Shown here in pieces: positions 27,901 through 40,800 of a stretch of 64,000 nucleotides of DNA; within the stretch, counting starts at the first letter, position 1, and each line of letters begins with the position of its first letter. The stretch spans positions 10,786,501 through 10,850,500 of the forward strand of contig WPIO01000001.1 of the NCBI GenBank assembly GCA_009760855.2, written 5' to 3'. This DNA comes from Cristatella mucedo. Lineage: Eukaryota; Bryozoa; Phylactolaemata; Cristatellidae. The position numbers and the translations under genes were made by a program. The notes under the pieces are model-generated. The model was not told the origin of the DNA. It ran no database searches and worked only from the letters and a program-made list of their open reading frames with translations.

Positions 27901-30900
27901 ATATCCAACTCACCTGTTACGATAAGCCTAGCATCGCTGACTGCATAACCCATGGCATTATCGGCCCTAATGGCGTAAATGCCAGCGTCTTCAGGGAAAA
28001 CCTCAGGAATGTACAACGAAAATCTGTCCTCGACTTGGGACAGCTGGAAGTCTTTAGTGTTTGCGATGGCTGAACCTTCTCTGTACCAGGTGACGACCGG
28101 TGTCGTGCCAACAACACGGACGGTAAGAGTTAAAGGGCTGCCTTCGATCACTGTGACATTTTGTAGCTGTTCTAAGACTTTAGGTGCTTCGCCTAAAAGA
28201 AATGCTAAGGACTCGATACAATGAAGCTTTGCAAAGCCAGAAGAGCAGCACAGCATGAGTGCAAAGGATGATAATGTGCAGCAATAAAGTTGCTTACATT
28301 TTTTATGTAACTGCATATCACTTGCTTGGTCAGGTTGCAACTCCTGTTTAGCTGGAGCCTGAGGAAGTGATATGACTAGCTCCACAGGCTGGAGTTCAGC
28401 AGGCTTTCTCTGGTTTTTTACATCAACCACGATGGTAGATGACTCATTCACATAATTAGGGACAAAAGTTGAGACACGGGGCACTGCCCCCACAGCTATC
28501 GTCTCGGTGACATTGTGGCAGTATTTCTCACGAGTCTGAATCTCGCTATCAAATGATGCTTGCGGTGAGCGGGTCGAGACAGGTCTCGTGCTAGAAGCAG
28601 ACTCCTGTGCAGAACTGGGTGTGAAAGGTGCAGCACGACTGGTGACCTGATCAGCAGTCTTCATCTCACTAGCTGTCACATCAACCTCGGACGATTCTGA
28701 GATTTCCATCCTTTCAATGACTCGCGAAGTTACGATGCTTGGTTCGATGACGTTAGCAAAATTACCTTCGATCCTATGAGAGCAAAGTGAATCAATAAGA
28801 AAGTAACATTAACTATGAAATATTCATATGAGGGCAAAGCTCTGCAAGCGGCACTGCACATATCGACTCACTGCAGTGATGCACGTCTGCTTGCAGCAGC
28901 TGAGTCTGTCTCGTCGATTTCGACGAGGAGCAGCGCCGAACATGAGGCCTTGCCGTGAGGATTGTCAGCAACCACAGTGAATCGCCCAGCATCTTCGTCG
29001 AAGACCTCGGGAATTATGAGAGAGTAGATGTCACCCGTGTTCGTTATCTGATAATCAGGTGAGACAATCAGCTCTCCGCCGACATACCACTTCACCTGCA
29101 AACAAACAACATAATTCAGTAGTTACTGTCAATTGTAAGCCTGGCTTCTTTCTTCAGTGCTACAATTTGTTAAGGCTTAGCTATATCAGTGCATAGTAAG
29201 CAGTTCTCGGACAACCACTTTCCTTTGAAAAACGTTTCCTTATATTTTGGTATGCAACTCACAGTGAAAGCTGCCCACTCTGATCGCCAACTTTAAAGCA
29301 TTATTTACCAGATATGACGACCAATAACCAGCTCTTCACTAGAATCTGATTAACTATCCTCCCACAAAAGATCATATGTAGAAGTGAGGCGTGTGCTTAA
29401 ATAAGACGACCTCATGCCTACAGTTCTCCTTCAGAGATGACTAAGGTTACTGCTGCCCTGCATAACTAGCATATTAGTTCTGTCCGTGGCCTTAAGTTAG
29501 GTCCTAGCATCCTTAAAAAGGCTATTGTCGTGCTATTTACTAGTAAGTCTAGATTAGGCTAGGAGAACTTGAGCAACTTCCACCCAGTATCTGTTTTCAT
29601 TCTTAGTAAAGACACTCGAAAAATTAATTCAGACCAGTTAAAGTCTTATCTTCAAACTTACAAAGTAAGTACAAGTAAGATTTTAGAGCAAATCATCTCA
29701 CACAGTGTACACCGCTAGTGTATAACGACTTTAAATATATAGTTCAATTGTATAGACCTTTTAGAGGAATGCTGACTTAGTCTCTCTGCTAGTTTTGTTG
29801 GATCTATTGGCAGCTTTTGGTACCCTTGATCACCAAATCCGTGCCTGTAGTCTCATCCTAGGTATCACAGCCACTGTGTTACTTACATTAGTTCATGTAA
29901 TATCTTATAAGGAAAGCACAAAAACTAGATGTCAATGGAAAACGGTCATCCAGAGAGCATTTGAAGAATGGGGCACCGAAGAATCCGTTTTAGGCCTACA
30001 TCTTTTCACAGTTAATACTTCTCTCTCTCACACTCTCATACCAAGCACAAGTTAGACCTCTAATTTGTATGCTTATGATATACAGCTGTACTTGCTCTTT
30101 GATCCTTTCCTGCCTTCAAACATTCCAAATTATCTCATTTTTCTTATAGTGCATTGCTGGCATTTAAACTTGTAGGGCAATACAATTTCTCAATTTGAAT
30201 GACGACACAACCGACTTGCTACTTATGGCTAAACAGAGTGTTGCTTAGAAACTCAAACGACTGCCTAAGCCTCTAAATCAGCTCGACCAGAATATATTAC
30301 CTAGCCTCTGAACGGAATCTGGAAATGCACTTCCAAAAAGACTGTTCACTAGATGAACACGTCAGCTCCACAGTGAAGTTTGCCTACTTTTGCTTGTATA
30401 TAATATTGCATTAATTCGAACTTTCTTAGATGAGAGAACCACAGTCAAGCTGATTCATCCATTAGTGACATCCCGACTGGAGTAGGGTAATTTACTACTT
30501 AAAGATCTTCCCGCCTGTGCAAAAAGACGATTACAATTAGTGCAAAGCTCGGTTGCAGCTAGGCTTATTTGTCGTAAACGTTGCAACTGCTGTATCACAC
30601 AACTGCTCGCCGATCTTAACTAGTTATCAATCAAGCAATGTATTAACTTCAAGATTCTGTCACTAACCTTAAGGTTCATCCACTCTCTTGCTCCAGCCTA
30701 GCTCTCTGAACTAGTTTCACACCAGGCCTCCATTCCCACCACCTGATTTGCTGACTCAGATTGGTTGGTTGTGTCCTATCTAATAACTTCAAATCGTTTG
30801 TAGACGGTGCCTTCAGTTACCATGCCCATAAAGACCGGAAGTCTCTTTCGTCTGACATCCTGCTATCTCCTGATTTGATTCAAAAAGAAGCTATTGACCT

Positions 30901-31092
30901 ACTTGTCCCTCACAGCCTTTGGTCTATCCGAATGTATTGTTATTTGTGTGCTTGTGTGCTATGAAACTATGCATGGCATGACTAAAGGTAAGAGTTACTA
31001 AAGGCTCTTCGTAGTGTCCCAGTGAAACCAGAAATCCTACTAACCAGCGTCCGTGAGTGACTTCTTGTGTGCCTTAGCATGCTAGGTTAAGC

Positions 31093-31123
<31 letters not shown>

Positions 31124-34100
31124 ATTTGTATAGCAATCTCAGAGAACTGAATCTCTTTCTATGCACTTTACATATGATTCATAGAACATGATACCTTGCT
31201 TGCCATTAACTCTTGGTTATTGTTTCTCTTGCAGTGAGTTGCAAAGTGCCTGATAGAGAATCCATTTTCTTACTGTGCTTCACCAAATACTTATTATTAT
31301 TTTGGTAAATAATTTTATTATCACTAATATTAGCATCAACATTGAGGTACTCTGAGTGAGAGCGAGCTATAGTATACTAATGTCATCAATTAGCATACCG
31401 AGAGTTGAAATTAGTAAGTAGTTCATTTAGATTGATACTGTGTGCATAGATATGCATAGTCCAAATTAATATTAGGCCATGTTCTGAATTCTTTTCAACC
31501 AGTTGGTGTCTATCGGGCCACTTCTGTTATTCTACATGGTTTCTGTGCATCCTCAGTTTAATTAGAACTACACAGGTTCTCTCTTATGTACCAACGACAA
31601 TTAGTAAACAAAACCCCTCTGAATTCAGCACATATTGGTGAATAAGAGAATGCTGATGCTGCTTTGATAGGATAGCAGTATCCGTTGAACCTTTGCAAAA
31701 ATTAAATAAAAATAAATTAAGGATTACGAGTTTCTGGTCGAGTCATGAGCCAGCCACTAACATAGATCATATTGCTGATTTCAGTTAATCCTAAAGTCCA
31801 ATACATCGACTGTAACTAGCTAAAAACTGTCAACTCATTAAGCTTACTACTGAAATAGTATGCTCTTCCTGAAGAGCATACGATTCACACTTGATTTCAC
31901 ATTGCTAAACTCTTGGCTGAACTTAAGCCGAAAGGCATCGACAGAGCACATCTGTGTCAAACGTTCATGCCTCTCACGATATGATGAGCCGGTTCACGTA
32001 TTAAGGGCTAGCATCGATTGAGACGGTGTATGACCACTGTCTGGTATTTATTTTAGCCACCTTTAAGAAGTAATGTTAAGACTCCCTGGATATTATTCCA
32101 GGAGGTATGATGCTCTCCCTTCAAGACGCAGGTCGTGGTTTCGAGTCCTGCAGTGGGCGATCCTTTATTGTCCCCTGCAACCTGTGGTGATAGCCGGGAA
32201 AGCTTGTCTACCACTATATAAATGAGTCTGTTAAATTAGCTAAACTTACGTTTGTATTATCAGTTTGGCTTGAAAGAAATTGCACTCGGTGTGGCTGGAA
32301 CTTAGCATCGGGGGGGGGGGCATGAAAACAGATGGTGAAGCATTTAGGATTAAACAGGAGCTATAGCAGGAGCAGGGCATGACAGAATCCATCACATGTG
32401 CTTTCACCATAACAAAATAAAATTATGGCAGCCCTGCTTTCTCGCCGATTGAAATATTTGCACTGGTGACAATAAAATAAAACATGAATCAAGCTGTTTG
32501 CCTTTCTCACGTAAGTCTCTGAGCCGAGTTATGGATTCAGCCAGGACAAAGTGTACGAAAATGGGCAGCATCACCAGAAGCATGCAGTGGAACAGGCACC
32601 TGCCAGCAGCCTCCATAAACAAGGCCATTAATTTAGTTGCTGCTGGACATGCATGCATCAACAATTAGTGAACAACCAACTTAAAAAAACTCTAATCACA
32701 CTGTTTGCCTTTTTCATTGTAATCCCTTAGCCGAGTTAGGGGCACGGCGTGTAGTGGAAAAGCACCTGCCAGGCCCCTCTGCAAAAAGACCATTAATTCA
32801 CCTGTTGCTTAACCTGCTGGCATCAACCAATGGTAAAAATTCCAACTTTAGTATGCACTCATGTCGTGCATGGAGGCTGAAAAGAGTTAACAACCCTAAC
32901 CAGAGGCAAAAAGGGAGATCAGCTTGCACATATTGCCATACTTCGAAGTATAAGTAGCAACGTGCACAGCTTAGTATATACCTTGGGCTTTGGTGTCCCA
33001 GTAATGGCGCATTCAAACTTGGCAGATTCTCCAGCCCTGACGGATAAGTCCTTAAAAATCTTGATAACTGCTGGAGGCGAAAACTTGCCGGCATAAGCGA
33101 TCGCCTGAGACTGAAGTGATTGGACGATGTTAGCACGTGCCTGTGCAAATGTCTTGGGCTCCGTGTCGATAGCAGGAGACTCGTCCATAGATTCCGGAGC
33201 TGAAGTGCTGATCTGCGAGGCATCTGGCACGTCCACATCTTTAGCTGGCAGGTTAGCAGCAACAGGTGACAGATCAGTTTGTGGAAGATTTGGCGACTCG
33301 GTTCTAAAGAGATTAAATGAAGCTAAAGCATGCAGGCCTGAGGTCTTTCTCAGAAATGACAGTCGGTTGAGACTATTCGTTGCACATGAGATATGCAATA
33401 AATGCACAGATCAGTTCAATTGAGACTCGATAGTACCAATGGCAGTACTTTGTCGAATCGTGCATCCCAGATAGAACATTAAGATGAATAAGGCATACCT
33501 TGCCGGTTGCACTACCAGCTCACAAGAAGAGTGAGATTCGCCGAACGGATTAATGAGGGTTACACCAAATGAGCCCGAATCTTCAGGAAATGCAGCACTA
33601 ATGATGAGTGTACTGCTATTATCACCAGCTTTAATCTATAATGGAAAGAGCACACGACATTTGTATAGCTCCCCAAGAGAACCAAATCTTTGTATGTGCC
33701 CTTGGCATATGCTGGACAGGAAACATGTTGATCGGTTGGCAATAACATGCACAGTGCCAGCATGCATAAGAACATAAAGGATAACCCATGTAATCCGATA
33801 AAATGCTAAAACAAAAACGCAAGCGTTTAGCTTGCTTTCAAATGTAATTGAGTCAGAAGCATTAGCATTATTAGAGTCTGTATCTAGTACATTTGTATTT
33901 AGTACCAATCAATTAGCAGGATTACCTATCATTTATTTGTCCCTGACAGAAACACTGCTAATACAACCAACCGAAAGGATTTTCAATGCGAGTGAGACCA
34001 TAAAAAACGTTGCCGACGTCAAGCTTTTTGTGGTGCCCTTTCTGAGATGTATAGTATTGCTACGATGAGACAGCTATGACTAGTGTCACGACAAAACCAT

Positions 34101-34702
34101 AGCTATTGCTAAAGCCTGGTACCTGACAGAAATGCCACTCGTTTAATCAAAGTATATAATTTTGAATGTAAGTGAGTGAGTAATAAACCAAACTTGCCGA
34201 CGTTATGCTTACATTATGACCTTTGTGCTCTTTACGGTACTACTATGACGGTACAGCTACGATGAGTGCCACGAGTAAATATTCAGGAAGATCATTTAAT
34301 AATTTGCATATGCAGCCACAACATGGAGTCATAATTGAAATTGAGCATTGAATTATCTGTTGAATTATAAAATATTCTTTACTAAACAACATTAAAAAAT
34401 AATCCTCAAAATTTCTGGAACATTTTCCAATGACTTTTTCACGAGTTTAAATTAGCAAATCTTTATGTAAGACATTTATGTCTCGCCCTAAGAGAATTGA
34501 CTCTCTTTCTAGGCACCCTTAACATGTACTAAAAATTTCGTGCCACTTGGTTAGGGCCAACGATATGCACACTTCAGAATTATTTTTCTCCTTTTATCGT
34601 AATCTCTGTATCAGTTGCTTGCTTTACCCTTTTTACTTCTCAAAACTATCTATGCCTAATGCACACATGCACGCCCAGGCACGCAGGCACACACACATAT
34701 AC

Positions 34703-34770
<68 letters not shown>

Positions 34771-34792
34771 ATTATTTATATATGTATATGTT

Positions 34793-34834
<42 letters not shown>

Positions 34835-37800
34835 CTGCTTCCACTCGTTCTCTTTCAAGCTTCCCCCTCTCTCTCCTCTCTATCCAGTGTCTATCATGTC
34901 CGAAATTAATGCACACCAAGTAGTCATACATTAAAATCCGGTGAAGGCTTGATAGGCATTCCTTCTCTCCACCACGAGATGTGAGGTGATGGGACAGCTT
35001 CATAAATGCATGTCAAATGAACGGGCTGTCCTTCTTGAACTACTGTGCCCTCCAGTTTTCTCACGTAGCGTGGTGCAAATCCACCTGTAAAAAGGATATT
35101 ATGGTGAACGTAAACCAAATAAATAAGTTGAAATACTGGTAGCTACTGAGCGACTTATCAGCCAGCCACCCAAGAAGAAACAAGTTTAGAACTTCAGCCA
35201 GCTAATACGACGTCGCTTGTGCATATAGCCAGCTAACTTCCTGCTAAGGGCACAGTGCCCATAGCAGGCTGTTAAACATGGTCACCAGCATATGTTTGTA
35301 TTTGCATTATATAGACAAATGTTGATATATCTTTCTTATGGTTCAGGATTTTGGATTTAGTGCTTAGGGGTGGATAAGTTTTGGGGTTAATGGTTGATGG
35401 CCTAGTGATTCGCTTTGTAGCTTTGTATTTCTTTGGCTTTGAGGTTTCGGGTTTAGCTTTTAGATTTAGTGCTCGGGTTTAAGGAGAAAATCTAAGCAGA
35501 AAAGAGATCACAGAATGTGTTTATTTATCGTAAATGTAACTGCTACTGGCGATTATTTTTAACAGCCTGTGATGGGCCCAGCGATCATAGCAGAAATTGA
35601 GCTGGCTGTATGTACAAGTGATGATATGTTAGCTGCTTCAGCCAACCTGGTTGGGTAAAAACAATCATGAGTATTCAGCAAAACAGAAGATGTACAGAAT
35701 AAAAGTAGAGTAACGGCTGGCTTTTGATCAGCCTCATGTATATAACAAGCAGAAGGGCCGTACCGGCTATCAGTTCCACTTGAAGTGAGTAGTAAAGAGT
35801 TGCCTGCTGCAGGACTCGAACTCACGACCTTTGTTGAAAAGTACGAGCACTTTACCCACTGGGCCAATATAACTAATCACCTTTCCACATAGAAGGTCAT
35901 TCACATAAATTTTCCTGAGGGAAATTTGCACAATAATTAGCTTGTCTGATTGAAGATACCTACCAATCAACTATGGAGAATCTCTAAAGGAGGATAGCAC
36001 TGTAAGAAAAAACATACAAGCCTCAATCTTGTACTTACACATTACATTAACTCTGGCTATCGAGGTGGCCTCTCCACCGCAATTGACAGCATGGCATGTG
36101 TATTTGGCAGAGTGCTCTGGGAGAGCAGTCTTGCTGCGGAGGCAACAAGTGCCATTGATTCTGGTAATGACATAGTCAGACGATGCATCGATGTTTTCAC
36201 TATCTCGGTACCATGACACAGTAGGTGCAGGGCTTCCCGATACCTGGCACTCGAGCAAGAATGGAGCACCTTCTAATACATCCACCGACTTGAGTGGTCT
36301 GATAAAATCCGGTTCATTGACATTAAGTCTTGTTTCTAAAATATATATATGTATAGGTCAACCCAAGCCACAGCATTCTAGCTATCGCAGGCTATGTTGA
36401 GATAAAAAATACTGTGCAGAGACTAAGACAATGAAACAAGAGTCGATGAGCATGTGAGAAGCAATCTGAATATGCCTAGAGCAGTCTAGATGAATGACCG
36501 ATTAACGCAACAGGGCCAACCAGACCAGAGCTCAGTGCTACAAGCTTGAGTGATGCTCAAGCCTTTTACATGTAAATAAGAAACAGCTTCGAAGATAATT
36601 TGCTTCACGAACACTCAAGTGATGATCCCTTAAAGTATGTGGCAACAAGGCACTAACCTGAAACGCTTAGTTTTGCTGACGTGGCTGCAGCACCAACAGC
36701 ATTCGAAGCTTTGCACGTGTATAGTGCTGTATCTTCAGAAAAAGTCTCTTCAATCGTAAGTGTGGCTCTGACGCCATCAAACCTCTGTTCATAGTCTGGA
36801 CTGGTAATTAGTATTCCATCCTTGAACCAAGTGATCTGCACCGGACTTGAGCTTTGTACTTGGCACTCAAAACAATACCTAGACGAGCACAGATGGTGCT
36901 AGTAGATAAATGTATCTATCCTATCACCACTACTAGCAGACAAGGTAATGCCGGCGCATTTAAGGGCTGCGACCACATACAAAGTCTAAATGAGCGACAT
37001 TCATAATTCTCACTAGTTGCATACTTAGACCGGGCATACACATTTTGAACAAACAACGCAAAATCTCACCTCTCTCCCTCCCTGATCTCGCTGCTTTCTA
37101 GAGGCTTTACGAAAGTTGGTGGCTGTGGGAGTTCACGGACAGGTGAGGGTGCTTCTGCAGCAAGAGGGGCTGTATCCATGGACAGCGGAGACTCTGCTCG
37201 AGGCTTAGGAGGGGTCTGCTCCAAAGAAATCACCACTTCACTGAGCTGCTTGTTGGCTCGTTGCAAGAATACTTGTATATCATCGAGCTGACCTTTGATA
37301 GGGCGGACTTTTACTTCGCCATCTGGACCTAAAAATTTCAACAGCAGCCGATTAATACTAGAGCCACAAATCAGTTGCATACATGTGGCAAGCAAGCAGT
37401 ATATACTCTGTGTTAAGAAAAAAGTACGGCCACAGCTGTCGTGGCTGCATATTCATTCGGGTAAAAAAGAGGAATTTCATGATACCAAGAAACTAAAGGT
37501 ATGTGCAGCATATAAAAATATGCAGTGACAGCAAACAACTTTCCTGTTGGTATGTATGCGTTCAGAGTGGCGTCATACCAGCAGGATTCTGTATGACCTC
37601 CATTGTCAGGCTAAGCATATAACCTGCCAAGTTTTGAGTGGTCTTCCCTGCTAAACCACATTCCACAGAGACTTAATTCTGCTGAATAGGTCAGCAGCTG
37701 CTGCATGCCAAAACATGCCTCAGCCACCTGTCGATATCGTCACATAAACATTCCATGGATTTGATCAAGCGAGTGGATGAGCCACTACACAAGCACCAAA

Positions 37801-40800
37801 CCGAATTTGTCAACAGATTACTCAAAGTGTTTTCTGGTCAAGAAACTTGGATTTCAATCTCAAATACTCTGCCTACGTCGTAATATCTGATGCAAGATAA
37901 CAACCACAAGCACTCTACCAGGCCAGTGAGGCAGTTTTGGAAGTACTACAGCTGCCGATTGAGCAGCCGCCGCTGCACCTGCTGCTGCCCCGCACACTAT
38001 TCTTTTCGAATGCAGTTAAAGCAAATAAACTGCACTGCGGCTGCATGCCAAGCATCCCAATTCACGTGAGTATACACGTACCATACAGCTGGACGGCAAG
38101 AGAGGTGAGCTCACGCTGTTTGCTCAGTTGCACCTGAAGACTTGCTGCAATTTCTTCAAGCCGGCTACGAAGGGTGAAGGCTGCTTGTGAGCTTGTGCAC
38201 TCGATTGCCTCTCGACTGACATGGTTCATCGATGCTGAGCTCTCGTGGAGCCACTGTTCGACCTAAGTGCAAAAAACGAAATGAAAGTAGAGCTCCAGCT
38301 CAATTGCTGCACTAGGAGCTATGCAGACTTATGTGCACATAGCAGCACAATATCATATCTTTGCTGCTAGTGTATTACAGCTAAATACATACCTACTAAG
38401 CCAGGCTGCCTTGAGGCCTGCTAGAGAATAAAAAAAATATATATAATTCATTTGTATAGCGCCCCAAGAGAACTAAATCTCTATTCAGGCGCTTCATATA
38501 TGCCTCATGGCTCGAGCCCACGATCTCAGCCGGACCTTAATCGAGGCAAGCACTTTAACCGCTGGACCAACCCAGCTCGGCAGGATAATTTAAGGATAAG
38601 CACACTGCACCAGACAATAGGCAGCAGCAGATGCTGCTAAGGGAGTTCGAGCACCGGAAGATAAGAGTTAATATGAATAGTTAAAGCCAGTGCATACTAA
38701 TAAGCTTGACCAAACAGTGTAAAGACATGTGAAGATGAAGCGCCATCCCTAACTCCCTTCCCCTCATCCTCGTTCGTCCTCTCATCCTTGTCATTCCTCC
38801 TCATCCTTGTCATTCCTCCTCATCCTTGTCATTCCTCCTCATCCTTGTCATTCCTCCTCATCCTTGTCATTCCTCCTCATCCTTGTCATTCCTCCTCATC
38901 CTTGTCATTCCTCCTCATCCTTGTCATTCCTCCTCATCCTCGTCATTCCTCCTCATCCTCGTCCGTCCTCTCATCCTCGTCCGTCCTCTCTTCCTCTTCT
39001 TCTTACCTTTCTTTGGCAGTGGGCTCTTTACATTACTATATTACTGGCAGCCTCTTCTGAATCTGCATGGAATAGCTACTTTTGACACTAATTCTACTGA
39101 CCCTCCACAAAAGAGCTGGCATAATTGAGAATGTTTTTTTTTCCATTTGCCTAATTAGAATTGCACATATCACACAGCTGAGCCTCCTCGGGACAGCGAA
39201 TTACTGTTACATAATGCTGCGGTGGCACTAATTGCTAGACTGGCGTTTTGGCCAAGCAGCTTTGGCTTGCACATCCCAAATAGCAGGCCATGAGCACACT
39301 TGCTAGCTAGACTGCATACTCAGCGACTCACTCCCACACGCCCCTCAACCACTAGTACACGGGCAGCTGCAACACGGCCTTAGGCAGAATGCTGTGCAAA
39401 CCGACCGGCATACCTATATATCAGAGGCAAGACATGATTGAGAGGGAGATAATTAGGCCGAAGCACAAACACAATAAAAGACCAGCTAATTAAAAGATCT
39501 GATATGTTAAAATTTGATCGTGTGTGAATGTTGTGCATAAGCAAGTCCATCTTTAAAGTCATCATGGCGAAGTGCGCAAGTGATTAAGGCATAATTAATA
39601 ATAATAATAGTGACATTAATACTGTTATAACACCCACTAAGGCAATTACAACTCTGTCTAGGAACTTTAAATATGCTGCAAAGAAAGCATGTCAATGGGT
39701 CAGTCATAACATGTACAGTGTTAGCACACACAAGCACACGAAAGAAAATTCACAAGGAACTAGCAAATGGTCAATGGGGCAGGTGCTTTATTAGCTTTTG
39801 TTTAAATTTTGTCATGTCAGAGTGTCATGACGTCAGTCAGAGGTGAACTCCAGGTTTTTAATGTAATGTAATGTATCTCAATCTGTAACTCAGCAAAGAC
39901 ATAAATACTAAGTGGGTGTTACGCAGGAGATTTTTATATAGCCCACTCACAGCCTAAGCGGCTTTTGGTATGCATTCGGTAGCCAACAGACTTCACCTCA
40001 CGCAACAAAGAGAAAGTGGGAACCATAGCAGAGTTAGGAGAGCAGTTGAGGTAGTGAGTAGCATGGAAGTAGCAGCTCAGGACCGCTGGAAAGTATGAGC
40101 CATAGTCGGCAGCTGGAGAGTTGTTGTCGTGGCGTAAGAATTGTGGAAGCGAGTTCCACAATCCACAGTCTAGGACCTGTAGAGCTAAAGCTTCTGTCAC
40201 CAACGGTCTTTAAGCAGAGGAATGGAACAGCTAATTTATTGTCCATACATGACCCGAGGGCAAAAAGAGGCTGAAACTGGTGCAGCACTTCAGCTAGGTA
40301 TGAAGGAGTCAAGCCGTGGCGGCCTTGTGGGTCAGTGTAAGAACTTGGCTCTGTATCCGTTGCTCAACCGGCATCCATCCTAGCTCTTTTAGCAAAGGAG
40401 ACACGTGCTCAAACCTCTGGGACTTGAAGACTAGCCTTGCAGCCATATTCATAGGCAGCTGCAGTGGCCTAATTGCTTTCTTTGGTAGCCCACTAAAAGT
40501 GAAGTTTGATTTCCGTCGCACACTGCATAAAACACAAACCGACGAGCAACACTACCAGTTTATTCGACCATGCACCGAGCCGGCGGAAGCGCCACTGCCC
40601 TCCTGCAGACGTTAGTCTCCTTGGGTCGTCTGTGGTACCGGAGGGCTGCGCTCTGATTCGTTAGCGTTGTTGCTAAAGCCTAGCTGCGCTCCGATTGGCT
40701 GGCCGGTGGTCGGGAGGCCCACCCACCCTACGTACTGGCAGATAAAAACATTCAGGCGCATACTGTCACAGGCTGGGGTATGCACAAACGAAACCACAAA

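Noticed and set aside
34547-34934. Tyr-Ile repeat ORFs
   Set aside because: Translation of a TA/TG microsatellite.
35340-35490. Telomere-like ggttta words
   Set aside because: Spacing is irregular, with no tandem unit; treated as G/T-rich sequence.
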